Positions 33,811-42,013 of a stretch of DNA of 62,740 bases are shown piece after piece; the stretch's first letter is position 1; every line of letters begins with the position of its first letter. A program made the position numbers and the translations under genes. The notes beneath the pieces were generated by a model that ran no database searches, was not told the origin of the DNA, and saw only the letters and a list, made by a program, of their open reading frames with translations. Source of the DNA: Streptosporangium minutum. Its GTDB lineage: Bacteria > Actinomycetota > Actinomycetes > Streptosporangiales > Streptosporangiaceae. Where the stretch lies: the NCBI RefSeq assembly GCF_002149035.1, contig NZ_NGFP01000018.1, positions 1 to 62,740 on the forward strand, in the 5' to 3' direction.

Positions 33811-34698
33811 CTACAGCTCCGCGTCCGGCTCGCCCGTGGGGGCGAACCACTTGATGTTGGCCATGGACGCCGTCCGCTCCTCCTCGGGAACCCACACGGC
33901 CCGCACCCGCATGCCCTGCCGTACCTCGTGGGCCGCGACCCCGCCGACCAGGGTGATCATCGGGACGTCCGAACCGTCGAGCAGGACGTAGGCCGAGACG
34001 AACGGCACCTCGGGGGCGCGCGGATCGGGCAGGTTGTTGATCGCGAAGGTGGTGATCGTGCCGGTGTCCGGCACCTCGACCTCCTCGGTGATCGCGATGC
34101 CGCACTCGGGGCAGGAGAGCCGGTAGGGCACGTAGACCTTGTGGCAGGAGCCGCACCGGCAGCCGACGAAGACGCCCGCGGCGACCCCCTCCAGGAAGCG
34201 GGCGAGTGCCAGGCCGGGCTTCAGGACGTATTCGGTGCGGACCGGGGACACGATCTTCGTGACCTCCGGGACGAAGCTCTCGATGTCGGTGATCTGCCCG
34301 GTGCGCTCGGCCCGCCAGCGGGGACGGACCCGCAGGCCGGGGCGCATGGCCTTGACGTCGCCGGCGTCCACCGCGTGGACGAGCGAGGTGTCGGCCCCGT
34401 CCAGCCGGATCAGCGCCCAGGCGAACGGCCGGTCCAGCGGGTGGCCCGCGCGGGGGGCGTGCACCCACGACCAGCTCTCGACCGTCCCTGCCGGGCCCAC
34501 CTCGACGAATTCGCCGGTGACGGCGTCACCGGTGCCGGGGTCGTACTCCAGCGGGGGGACCAGCGTCCGGCCGCCGGCCGTGCGGACCCCGACGAGGCGC
34601 CCGTCCCGCAGTTCGGTGAGGAACCGCCCGATCACCGGTCCCGTCGTGCGGGTGTAGCCGCCGGGGAACTCCAGCACGTGCCGCGCTTCGAGCGTCAT
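33811..34698 (-). CDS. DUF35 OB-fold protein with zinc ribbon
   Basis: A 295-residue protein with an apparent tandem DUF35 organisation. The N-terminal half (~10-135) is an OB-like acyl-CoA-binding domain without Cys. The C-terminal half contains a rubredoxin-like zinc ribbon, Cys182-x2-Cys185 and Cys196-x2-Cys199, followed by an OB fold (GTITTFAINNLPDPRAPEVP). DUF35 proteins such as ChsH2 complex with thiolase-fold or dehydratase partners in steroid catabolism. It lies between a ligase and two Ltp-type thiolases in the same operon, which supports that role. ATG 34698 overlaps nothing; the gap to the upstream ligase is 51 nt. Confidence 0.88.
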   Translation of the reverse strand: MTLEARHVLEFPGGYTRTTGPVIGRFLTELRDGRLVGVRTAGGRTLVPPLEYDPGTGDAVTGEFVEVGPAGTVESWSWVHAPRAGHPLDRPFAWALIRLDGADTSLVHAVDAGDVKAMRPGLRVRPRWRAERTGQITDIESFVPEVTKIVSPVRTEYVLKPGLALARFLEGVAAGVFVGCRCGSCHKVYVPYRLSCPECGIAITEEVEVPDTGTITTFAINNLPDPRAPEVPFVSAYVLLDGSDVPMITLVGGVAAHEVRQGMRVRAVWVPEEERTASMANIKWFAPTGEPDAEL

Positions 34699-34749
34699 CG
34701 GCGCTCCCCCTCCCGCGTCGGCACGCGGTCCTCCCGGCCGGTGGACGTC

Positions 34750-36327
34750 TCAGATCGCACGGTCTCGCCCCTCCCAGTACGGGTCGCGCAGCTTGCGTTT
34801 GAGGAGCTTGCCGTTGGGCTCGCGCGGCATCTCCTCGATGAAGTCGACGGACCTGGGCCACTTCATCTTCGACAGGCGGCCCCGGAGCGACTCGATGAGC
34901 TCCGCGGCCAGCTCGGGCGAGGGGGCGACGCCGGGCGCGGGCTCGACCACCGCCTTGATCTGCTCGCCCCACTCCTCGTCGGGGATGCCGAACACCGCCA
35001 CGTCGGCGATCTTCGGGTGGACCATCAGCTCGTTCTCGATCTCGGCCGGGTAGATGTTGGCCCCACCCGAGATGATCATGTCGACCTTGCGGTCGCACAG
35101 GAAGAGGAAGCCCTCCTCGTCGAGGTAGCCGATGTCGCCGACTGTGAAGTGGTCCTTCAGCCGGTTGGCCTCGGTCTTGGCCTGGTCGCCCTTGTACTCG
35201 AAGCGGACGCCCATCATCTTCATGTAGATCGTGCCGGGGGTCCCCGCGGGGACCGGCTCCAGGTTCTCGTCCACGATGAGCAGCTCGCTGATCGGCCAGG
35301 CCGTGCCCACCGTGCCGGGGTGTTTCTTCCAGCCCTCGGGGGTGGCGATCGTGCCGCCGCCCTCGGTCGCGGCGTAGTACTCGTAGATGCAGTCGCCCCA
35401 CCACTCGAACATCGCCCATTTGACCGGGACCGGGCAGGGCGCCGCGGCGTGGATCATCCACCTGAGCGAGGACAGGTCGTACCTGCTCCTCACCTCCTCG
35501 GGGAGCGCGAGCAGGCGCTTGAAGTGGGTGGGGACCATGTGCGAGTTGCTGACGCGGTACCTCTCGCAGAGCCGGAGCGTCTCCTCGGCGTCCCATCGGT
35601 CCATGTAGACGAGCGTGTGGCCCATGTGCAGGGCCGTGCCGCCGAACTGGGTGACCGCCGTGTGGTAGTTCGGCGAGGTGACCAGGTGGGCGTTCCCCTC
35701 ACCCGGGGTGATGCCGAACAGGGTGAGCAGGAACGTCATCAGCTCGGCCGCGTCGTCCGGGTCCAGGCCGCTGAGCGGCCGGCGCACCCCCTTGGGCTTG
35801 CCGGTGGTGCCCGAGGTGTAGTGCATGGTGGCGCCCGCCGTACGGTCGGCGGGGGCGGTGGCGGGCCTGCCGTCGGTCAGCTCCGAGGCGGGCCGCACCC
35901 CCTCCGCGGCCCCGAGCCGGCGGAACTCCTCAAGGCCCCCGAACGCGAAGACGCGGTCGCGTGCGATGCCCGACTCGGCGACGCCGCGCAGGCCCTCCTC
36001 CGCGTAGCGCTCGTCGACGAAGAAGGCGCGGGCCTCGCTGTCGGCGACGATGTAGCCGATCTCGGGGCCGGTGAGGTGCCAGTTGACGGGCGTGTAGTAC
36101 CACCCTGCCTGGAGCGCGGCCAGATAGAGCACCAGCCCGTCGGAGCCGTTCGGCACCAGGCCGCAGAGGCCGTCGCCGGGCTTGAGCCCCAGCTCCCGCA
36201 GGCCGTGCACGAGGCGGTTGGCACGGGCGAGCAGGTCACCGGCGCGATGTTCGGTGCCGTCCGGATCCACGGCGGCGATCCACTCCGGATCGGCCTGCGC
36301 CAGTCTCCAGAAGCCGAGCGTGCCCAT
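34750..36327 (-). CDS. Acyl-CoA synthetase (FadD family)
   Basis: A 525-residue ANL ligase, first gene of the operon. P-loop MHYTSGTTGKPKGV, A5 YYAATEGGGT, A7 TVGDIGYLDEEGFLFLCDR, A8 ISGGANIYPAEIE and the C-terminal Lys in EPNGKLLKRK are intact. It differs clearly from the FadD19-like ligase at the operon's other end, so the two probably activate different acids of one pathway. ATG 36327 has GAGAGGA upstream. The divergent region holds palindromic operators shared with the enoyl-CoA hydratase gene. Confidence 0.9.
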   Translation of the reverse strand: MGTLGFWRLAQADPEWIAAVDPDGTEHRAGDLLARANRLVHGLRELGLKPGDGLCGLVPNGSDGLVLYLAALQAGWYYTPVNWHLTGPEIGYIVADSEARAFFVDERYAEEGLRGVAESGIARDRVFAFGGLEEFRRLGAAEGVRPASELTDGRPATAPADRTAGATMHYTSGTTGKPKGVRRPLSGLDPDDAAELMTFLLTLFGITPGEGNAHLVTSPNYHTAVTQFGGTALHMGHTLVYMDRWDAEETLRLCERYRVSNSHMVPTHFKRLLALPEEVRSRYDLSSLRWMIHAAAPCPVPVKWAMFEWWGDCIYEYYAATEGGGTIATPEGWKKHPGTVGTAWPISELLIVDENLEPVPAGTPGTIYMKMMGVRFEYKGDQAKTEANRLKDHFTVGDIGYLDEEGFLFLCDRKVDMIISGGANIYPAEIENELMVHPKIADVAVFGIPDEEWGEQIKAVVEPAPGVAPSPELAAELIESLRGRLSKMKWPRSVDFIEEMPREPNGKLLKRKLRDPYWEGRDRAI

Positions 36328-36377
36328 CGGAAATCCTCTCTTGCCGAAAGGCTCCCGGACCGCCGAAGTGAATCACG

Positions 36378-36395
36378 TTCTCGATATTGCGAGAA
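36378..36395. promoter_or_regulatory. Inverted repeat TTCTCG-N6-CGAGAA upstream of fadD
   Basis: Perfect 6-bp arms, 50 nt before the fadD start. Its position fits the promoter of the five-gene operon; the binder is unknown. Confidence 0.45.
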
Positions 36396-36418
36396 GTCAT
36401 GGCGGCGCGGGAGGGATG

Positions 36419-36434
36419 GAACAAGAATCTGTTC
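36419..36434. promoter_or_regulatory. Inverted repeat GAACA-N6-TGTTC
   Basis: Perfect 5-bp arms, 40 nt from the TTCTCG repeat and of related type. Possibly a second site for the same regulator. Confidence 0.4.
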
Positions 36435-36473
36435 TCGTACGCAGGGGCAGACTAACCCGGCCGAGACATACCG

Positions 36474-36487
36474 AGCAAGCGCTTGAT
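36474..36487. promoter_or_regulatory. KstR2-like operator AGCAAGCGCTTGAT
   Basis: Fits AnCAAGnnCTTGnT, which I recall as the mycobacterial KstR2 consensus; other TetR regulators of acyl-CoA catabolism use similar CAAGCGCTTG palindromes. It lies 147 nt upstream of the fadD start. Confidence 0.65.
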
Positions 36488-36700
36488 CCAGACCGTGAAC
36501 CGCGACGCGGCCCCGCTTTCCCCCTTGCTCCACCACCTTGAATCAGCAGAGCCGATCGGACAAGACGCCTTCCCCTCCGGCGCGGCACACGGCCGCCGGC
36601 CGGCCTCGCCCACCCGATCCGCCAGGACGGCACCCGGCTGGGCGTGTGCGACCGGCCCGGCGACCTGGCGGCGCGGGACATGCCCGATCTAGGATCGCCT

Positions 36701-36721
36701 AACAAGCGCTTGCTATAGCAA
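36701..36721. promoter_or_regulatory. KstR2-like operator plus nested TTGCTATAGCAA palindrome
   Basis: AACAAGCGCTTGCT (36701-36714) is a second perfect AnCAAGnnCTTGnT match. It overlaps a perfect 12-bp palindrome at 36710-36721 whose TATAGC may be the -10 of the hydratase gene. A GGAGG follows before GTG 36734. In the rest of 36328-36733 no gene is seen. Confidence 0.7.
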
Positions 36722-36733
36722 CGGAGGCTGCCC

Positions 36734-37549
36734 GTGGAACTTCTGCCGATCAGCACGCCGCACTGCCGCGTCGAGCGCGACGGCCACGTCGTCGTCGTCA
36801 CCATGGACCGGCCCGAGGCGAAGAACGCGCTCTCCACCGACATGCTGGTCGGGCTGGCCGACGCGTGGGCCTACGTCTCGGACGAGCCCGAGGTCCGCGT
36901 CGCCGTGCTGACCGGCGCGGACGGGACCTTCTGCGCGGGCGCCGACCTGAAGGCCATGGGCAGCCCGTCGGCCGACCCCCGGGTCCGGAAGCGCGCCTCG
37001 GAGATCCCCGACTTCCACTGGAAGGGACTGCTCCGCGACTCCGCCGCGCTGCCCGCCAAGCCGATCGTCTGCGCGGTCGAGGGCTACGCCGTGGCCGGCG
37101 GCACCGAGCTGCTCGTCGGCACCGACCTGCGGGTCGTCGCCGAGTCGGCCACCCTCGGCCTGTTCGAGGCCCGCCGCGCCCTGTTCCCGATGGGCGGCTC
37201 CGCGATCCGGCTCCCCCGCCAGATCCCCTACGCCTTCGCCATGGACATCCTCCTGACCGGCCGGTCCGTCACCGCCCGGGAGGCGCTGGAGATGGGCCTG
37301 GTCAACCGGGTCGTCCCGGACGGCCAGGCACTGACCGCCGCCCTGGAGATCGCCGCCCAGATCGCCGAGTGCGGGCCGCTCGCCGTACAGGCCATCCTGC
37401 GCACCTACCGCGAGACCCTCGGCCTGCCCGAGGCGGAGGCGCTGAAGGTCTCCGACGGCATCGGCTGGCCGGTGATCGGCTCCGAGGACGCCAAGGAGGG
37501 CTCCCGCGCCTTCAGGGAGAAGCGCCCGGCCGTCTACCGGGGCGCGTGA
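36734..37549 (+). CDS. Enoyl-CoA hydratase, EchA19-like
   Basis: A 271-residue crotonase-fold protein that hydrates an alpha,beta-unsaturated acyl-CoA. The oxyanion-hole CAGADLKAMG lies near residue 60. GYAVAGGTELLVGTDLRV near 115-132 holds the Glu that serves as acid/base, and PMGGSAIRLPRQIPY follows. These blocks and the ending AKEGSRAFREKRPAVY resemble mycobacterial EchA19 of the cholesterol side-chain pathway. GTG 36734 has GGAGG upstream and follows a KstR2-like operator. It is divergent from the ligase/thiolase operon and probably co-regulated with it. Confidence 0.92.
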   Translation: MELLPISTPHCRVERDGHVVVVTMDRPEAKNALSTDMLVGLADAWAYVSDEPEVRVAVLTGADGTFCAGADLKAMGSPSADPRVRKRASEIPDFHWKGLLRDSAALPAKPIVCAVEGYAVAGGTELLVGTDLRVVAESATLGLFEARRALFPMGGSAIRLPRQIPYAFAMDILLTGRSVTAREALEMGLVNRVVPDGQALTAALEIAAQIAECGPLAVQAILRTYRETLGLPEAEALKVSDGIGWPVIGSEDAKEGSRAFREKRPAVYRGA

Positions 37550-37790
37550 GGCACGGCGCCATGGACGGCGAGATCGTAGATCTTGCCCTTGAGGTCGGCC
37601 CGGATGCCTTCGGCCCATGTCCGCGGCCGTGGTAGACGGTCGTCCGGTAGATCAGTCGGGTTCGCCCGCCCGGCCTGACGCACAGCAGTCCGGCGATCGA
37701 GACCCGGCCCGCTCCCCGCCCGGAGACGACCACGAGCGGGGTCTGGCCCCGCCGGGCCCGGGTCTTGTTCGCACAGGCCAACGTCCAGGC
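37550..37790 (-). pseudogene. IS630-type transposase relic, internally deleted
   Basis: On the minus strand, one frame (about 37622-37775) reads TRARRGQTPLVVVSGRGAGR and continues to RLIYRTTVYHGRG, the central part of actinobacterial IS630-family DDE transposases. After a junction near 37621, another frame reads TWAEGIRADLKGKIYDLA, resembling the NPxEGxWxxLK C-terminal end. The catalytic middle is deleted, and neither end nor terminal inverted repeats are recognisable. It separates the echA gene from the D-peptide operon. Confidence 0.65.
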
Positions 37791-37840
37791 CAACTACTTT
37801 GTATATTTCGACAAACTCGGCTGCTTCACCCCCTGCGACC

Positions 37841-39394
37841 ATGTCGGGCATGGATGTCGCAGAGAGGTTGTCTGACCTGGCGCACTCGTCGGTGCGGCCA
37901 GGGGGTCCCGGGCTCGCGATCGGGGTCTACTCCGACGGAAAGCTGACCCACCACGCCGCTGCCGGAATGGCCAGCGTGGAGTTCGAGGTGCCGATCGGCA
38001 CCGGAACGCGGTTCGATATCGCGTCGATGAGCAAGCAGTTCACGGCCACGGCGGCCCTGCTGCTGTGCCGCGACGGGCGACTCTCGCTGGACGACGACAT
38101 CCGCAAGCACCTGCCGGAGCTCGAACTGTCCGTGCCGGTGACCGTCGCCCAATGCCTGCGCCACACCGGTGGCCTGCGGGAGTGGCTGTCCCTGTCCATG
38201 CTGGCCGGCCGGTCGCTGACCCGGATAACGCAAGCCCAGGCGCTGGCCTTCGTCGCGGGGCTGACCGAGGTCAACTTCGAGCCGGGCACCGGCTTCTCCT
38301 ACTCCAACACCGGCTACATCCTCGTGACGTCCGCCATCGAACGGATCACCGGGCAGTCGTTGCGCGCGTTCACGACCGAGCGAATGTTCACCCCGCTGGG
38401 TATGACCGACACCCACTTCCGTGACGACAGCCAGGAGCCGCTGGCGAGGTACGCCTACGGCTACGACGTCTCTGAGCAAGGGGTGCGCCGCGCGGACACC
38501 GAGGAGTGCGCCGTCGGCGACGGCATGATCGTGACCAGCGTCGCCGACCTGGGGCCGTGGTTCGGCTTCCTCCACGACGGCCGGGTCCTCGGCGATGACG
38601 TACGCGACGCGCTGCTCGAACGGGACGACACGGGTGCTCCGTATGCCCTCGGCATCTACCACACGACGGTCAGCGGGCAGCCCGCGTTCGGCCATGCGGG
38701 CGGCGCGCCTGGCTACCGCTCCCAGCTGCTCTTCCTGCCCGAGCAGGGCATCGGCGTCGCGGTGCTGACCAACGACACCTCGATCGACCCCCGCGGGATC
38801 GGCTGCCAGGCGCTGCGCCTGGCCGCCGGACTGCCCGACGAGGCCCAGCCCGCCCTCATCGCCGACCAGGCGGCGGCCGAGGCGCTGAGCGGGTTCTGGC
38901 ACGACTCGGGCACCGAGACGACATTCCAGGTCGAGCAGGTGGACGACGGCAGGATCACGCTGACCGGCGGCCTCCTCTCCGGTACGTTCGCGCTCACGAG
39001 CGACGGGACCTGGCACGGTGAGGACAACCGGCTGCACGTGATCGACGGCGGGATCAGGGCGGGATCGATCTACGCCCCGGGACGGGCCCGCACCTTCCTG
39101 CCCTGTGCGGCGCCGGTCGAAGGCGCCGTGCTGCCCGCGGCCGTCTACCTCAGCCCCGAGGTCGGAACCCTGGCCACGATCACCGACGAAGGTGTCCTGG
39201 AACTCGGGCTGAGCCTGGTGGCGCCGATCGAGCCGGCCCCCGGCGGCTGCTTCTCCGCCGGCATGGTCACCCTCCGCCCGGACGGCGACGACCTCCTGGT
39301 CAGTGTCCCCGGCACGTACCGGCTGCGGTTCGTCCGCCAGCCCGACGGCACCCGCCCGGTCGGTGTGCCGCCCGGGCTCAACCTCACGACCTGA
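37841..39394 (+). CDS. Serine hydrolase, class C beta-lactamase / D-aminopeptidase-like (S12)
   Basis: A 517-residue penicillin-binding-type hydrolase. The nucleophile motif SxxK is SMSK near residue 62, the second YxN is YSNTGY, and the third box is HAGGAPGY in place of KTG, as in esterases and D-aminopeptidases of family S12. The C-terminal ~190 residues form a beta-rich extension like the barrels of DAP-type enzymes. No signal peptide is visible. ATG 37841 and ATG 37850 are both possible, and TATATT at 37802 fits a -10. It heads an operon for oligopeptide uptake and D-amino-acid deacylation, so cleavage of D-amino-acid peptides is the likely role. Confidence 0.85.
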   Translation: MSGMDVAERLSDLAHSSVRPGGPGLAIGVYSDGKLTHHAAAGMASVEFEVPIGTGTRFDIASMSKQFTATAALLLCRDGRLSLDDDIRKHLPELELSVPVTVAQCLRHTGGLREWLSLSMLAGRSLTRITQAQALAFVAGLTEVNFEPGTGFSYSNTGYILVTSAIERITGQSLRAFTTERMFTPLGMTDTHFRDDSQEPLARYAYGYDVSEQGVRRADTEECAVGDGMIVTSVADLGPWFGFLHDGRVLGDDVRDALLERDDTGAPYALGIYHTTVSGQPAFGHAGGAPGYRSQLLFLPEQGIGVAVLTNDTSIDPRGIGCQALRLAAGLPDEAQPALIADQAAAEALSGFWHDSGTETTFQVEQVDDGRITLTGGLLSGTFALTSDGTWHGEDNRLHVIDGGIRAGSIYAPGRARTFLPCAAPVEGAVLPAAVYLSPEVGTLATITDEGVLELGLSLVAPIEPAPGGCFSAGMVTLRPDGDDLLVSVPGTYRLRFVRQPDGTRPVGVPPGLNLTT

Positions 39395-39467
39395 GCACGT
39401 ACGAACTGACGCCACGGGGGCCGAAGTAACACCACTCCAGATCCCAACCCACACGAGGCGGTATTCG

Positions 39468-41042
39468 ATGTCTGCCAAGCCCTATACCTTGCTGGCCGGC
39501 GCGATGTGCGGCGCCCTGCTGCTGTCCGGCTGCGCCACCAACGGCGGCAGTGGTGGGGGCAAGGCGAACGCCGACACGTTCACCCTGGCCACCGCGGCCC
39601 CGCCGAACGTGCTCGACATCGCCCACGGCTTCAACACCTCGTCCACCCTGGTGCAGTTCGCCATTCTGGACACCGTGGTGACGCTCGGCGAGGACGGCTC
39701 GATCCAGCCGTTGCTGGCCGAGTCGTGGACCGAGCCGAAGCCCGGCACCTACGTCTTCAAGCTCCGCTCCGGCGTGGTGTTCTCCGACGGTTCCCCGATG
39801 ACCGCCGACGACGTCGCCTACTCTCTGCGACGCCACACCGACCCCAAGGTCGCCTCCCAGGCGGCCAGCACGGTGACCTTGGTGAAGAAGGTCGAGGCCA
39901 CCGGCGAGCACGAGGTGACGGTCGAACTGAAGAGCCCGAGCCCGACCTTCCTTCCCAACGCGGCGCTCGTCTGGCAGGTGGTGCCCAGGAAGCTGGCCGA
40001 GGCCCACCCCGACGACCTCGGTACGCCGGAGGCGCCCACGCTGGGCACCGGCCCGTACAAGGTGGCCTCCTTCAGCGTCGACGGGCTCACCCTCGAACGC
40101 AACGACAAATGGTGGGGCGGCCGAGCTCCCATGGCCAAGGTCAAGATCACCGCCATCAGCGAGCCCGAGGCCTTGCGGCTGGCGGTCGCGTCGGGCTCGG
40201 TGGACGGCACCATGGAGGTCCCGCCGCAGAACGCCCGCAAGTGGGAGGGCATGAAGCAGGTCAAGGTCCGCTTCTATCCCGGCATGTCGATCGCCTTCCT
40301 CGCGCTCAACGTCAAGGACAAGTACCTGTCCGACGTCCACGTCAGGCGGGCCATCGCGCACGCGGTCGACCGCGAGGCCGTCCAGCGGACCGCCGTCGGC
40401 GACAAGGCGTCGGCGGCCTCGACCATCCTGCCGCTGCCGCAGCTCCAGGCCCTGTACGGCCCGGCACACGAGCAGGTGGTCGCCTCGCTGCCCGCCTACC
40501 CGCACGATCTGACGGCGGCCAAGGCCGAGATGGCGCAGTCGGCCTACCCCGACGGCTTCACGATCAAGGTCACCCACGCCACCGACGATCAGCGCGTCGA
40601 CGCGCTCCAGTCGGTCGCGGCCGACCTCGCCAAGATCGGCATCCGGGTGGAGCTCAAGGCGATGCCGCGCGACGCCGAGCGGGCCAAGCGTTTCCGCCAC
40701 GAGGACCTCACCATGAGCCTGTCGCAGCTCGGCTACGGCACCCCCGACCCCGGCGAGACGCTACCTGACCTGCTCGGCAGCACCGCGGCCAAGCCGCAGG
40801 GCTTCAACTTCGCCCAGTACACCAGCCCCGAGCTGGACAGCAGGATAGATCGGATGCTGGGCCTGAAGGGCGAGGAGCGCAAGCAGGCGGTGACGGAGAT
40901 CCTCACCGAGGCCGCGAAGCAGATGCCCTATGTGCCCCTCTACTACGTTCACAGTGGGATTGCGATGAATGAGAAGTTCACTGAGAAGATCGGCCCCTGG
41001 ACGATCCAGCAAATCGCCTCCATCAAGCCTGCCGGCAACTAG
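39468..41042 (+). CDS. Peptide ABC transporter substrate-binding lipoprotein (SBP_bac_5)
   Basis: A 524-residue extracellular lipoprotein. Lipobox LLLSGC puts the acylated Cys near residue 23, after a signal peptide, and a Gly/Ser linker follows. The family-5 (DppA/OppA) fold is clear from IQPLLAESWTEPKPGTYVFK, VVFSDGSPMTADDVAYSLRR and VRRAIAHAVDREAV. ATG 39468 has GAGG upstream, 73 nt after the serine hydrolase. It delivers peptides or peptide-like ligands to the permease genes that follow. The operon suggests ligands with D-amino acids. Confidence 0.93.
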   Translation: MSAKPYTLLAGAMCGALLLSGCATNGGSGGGKANADTFTLATAAPPNVLDIAHGFNTSSTLVQFAILDTVVTLGEDGSIQPLLAESWTEPKPGTYVFKLRSGVVFSDGSPMTADDVAYSLRRHTDPKVASQAASTVTLVKKVEATGEHEVTVELKSPSPTFLPNAALVWQVVPRKLAEAHPDDLGTPEAPTLGTGPYKVASFSVDGLTLERNDKWWGGRAPMAKVKITAISEPEALRLAVASGSVDGTMEVPPQNARKWEGMKQVKVRFYPGMSIAFLALNVKDKYLSDVHVRRAIAHAVDREAVQRTAVGDKASAASTILPLPQLQALYGPAHEQVVASLPAYPHDLTAAKAEMAQSAYPDGFTIKVTHATDDQRVDALQSVAADLAKIGIRVELKAMPRDAERAKRFRHEDLTMSLSQLGYGTPDPGETLPDLLGSTAAKPQGFNFAQYTSPELDSRIDRMLGLKGEERKQAVTEILTEAAKQMPYVPLYYVHSGIAMNEKFTEKIGPWTIQQIASIKPAGN

Positions 41043-41062
41043 GCCCAGAGCGGAGTAGGCAG

Positions 41063-42013
41063 ATGGACTTCGCCAAGGTGGCGGCCAAGCGGCTGGGCGC
41101 GGTGGTGGTACTGCTGCTGACGCTGTCCGTGCTCACCTACGCGCTACTCGCCCTCGCGCCGGGCGGGCCCGAGGAGGCGCTGCTGGGCGATCGGGCCTCC
41201 ACGCCCGAGACGAGGGCGGCGATCCGCGCGCTGTACCACCTGGACGAGCCCTTCCCCGTGCGTTACTGGGAGTGGCTGACCGGGGCGCTGTCGGGAGACT
41301 TCGGCAGCTCCATCTACTTCCGGCAGCCGGTGTTGTCGGTGATCGGCGATCGGCTGCCGGTCACCACGACCCTGGCCGGTTTCGCGATCCTGCTGACCCT
41401 GGCCGTCGGCATCCCGGCGGGACTGGCGGCCGGCCTGCGCCGCAGCGGTGTCCTGGACCAGGGCATCACCTTCAGCACCCTGGTCGCGCTGGCCTTCCCG
41501 CCGTTCGGAATCGCGCTAGTCCTGCTGTACACCTTCGGGGTGGCGCTGCAGTGGGTGCCGATCTACGGCTCCGACCAGATCAGCAACTACGTCCTGCCGG
41601 CGACCGCCCTGGCCATGGGCCAGACGGCCATCGTGATCCGGCAGACCAGGGCCGCGGCCTTGGACGTCGGCGGCCAGGACTACGTCACCTTCGCCAAGGC
41701 CAGAGGGCTGCCGCGGCTGCGGATCTGGGGCAGCTACTCGCTGCGCAACGCCGCTCTGCCGGTGCTCACCGTCGCGGGGCTACTGGCCGCGGGGAACCTG
41801 ACCGGCGCGGTCTTCGTGGAGCAGGCCTTCAGCCTGCCCGGCCTCGGAAGCCTGCTGATCCAGGCCGTCAACCAGAAGGACATCCCCTTGGTACAGGCAC
41901 TGGTCCTGCTCGGCGGCGCCGTCGTGATCGCGGTGAACCTGCTCGTCGACCTCGCCTACATGGTGGTCGACCCGCGCGTCAGGCACGGCGCCTCCACGAG
42001 GGCGGAGGCGTGA
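41063..42013 (+). CDS. Peptide ABC transporter permease (DppB type)
   Basis: A 316-residue inner-membrane permease of the BPD_transp_1 family with six helices. The first helix at ~9-30 is followed by a periplasmic loop with PFPVRYWEWLTGALSGDFGSS, typical of DppB. The EAA loop is DYVTFAKARGLPRLRIWGSYSLRNAALPV (near 205-235), the contact site for the ATPase. GGAG lies upstream of ATG 41063, and the stop overlaps the next start. Confidence 0.94.
   Translation: MDFAKVAAKRLGAVVVLLLTLSVLTYALLALAPGGPEEALLGDRASTPETRAAIRALYHLDEPFPVRYWEWLTGALSGDFGSSIYFRQPVLSVIGDRLPVTTTLAGFAILLTLAVGIPAGLAAGLRRSGVLDQGITFSTLVALAFPPFGIALVLLYTFGVALQWVPIYGSDQISNYVLPATALAMGQTAIVIRQTRAAALDVGGQDYVTFAKARGLPRLRIWGSYSLRNAALPVLTVAGLLAAGNLTGAVFVEQAFSLPGLGSLLIQAVNQKDIPLVQALVLLGGAVVIAVNLLVDLAYMVVDPRVRHGASTRAEA

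Noticed and set aside
32818-36486. A 1222-codon plus-strand frame across the thiolase/ligase operon
   Set aside because: The minus strand has four recognisable enzymes with motifs in place; the plus frame shows only Asp/Val/Gly/Arg-rich shadow sequence.
38065-38424. Second frame inside the serine-hydrolase gene
   Set aside because: It is a shadow of a gene with intact SxxK, YxN and HxG motifs.
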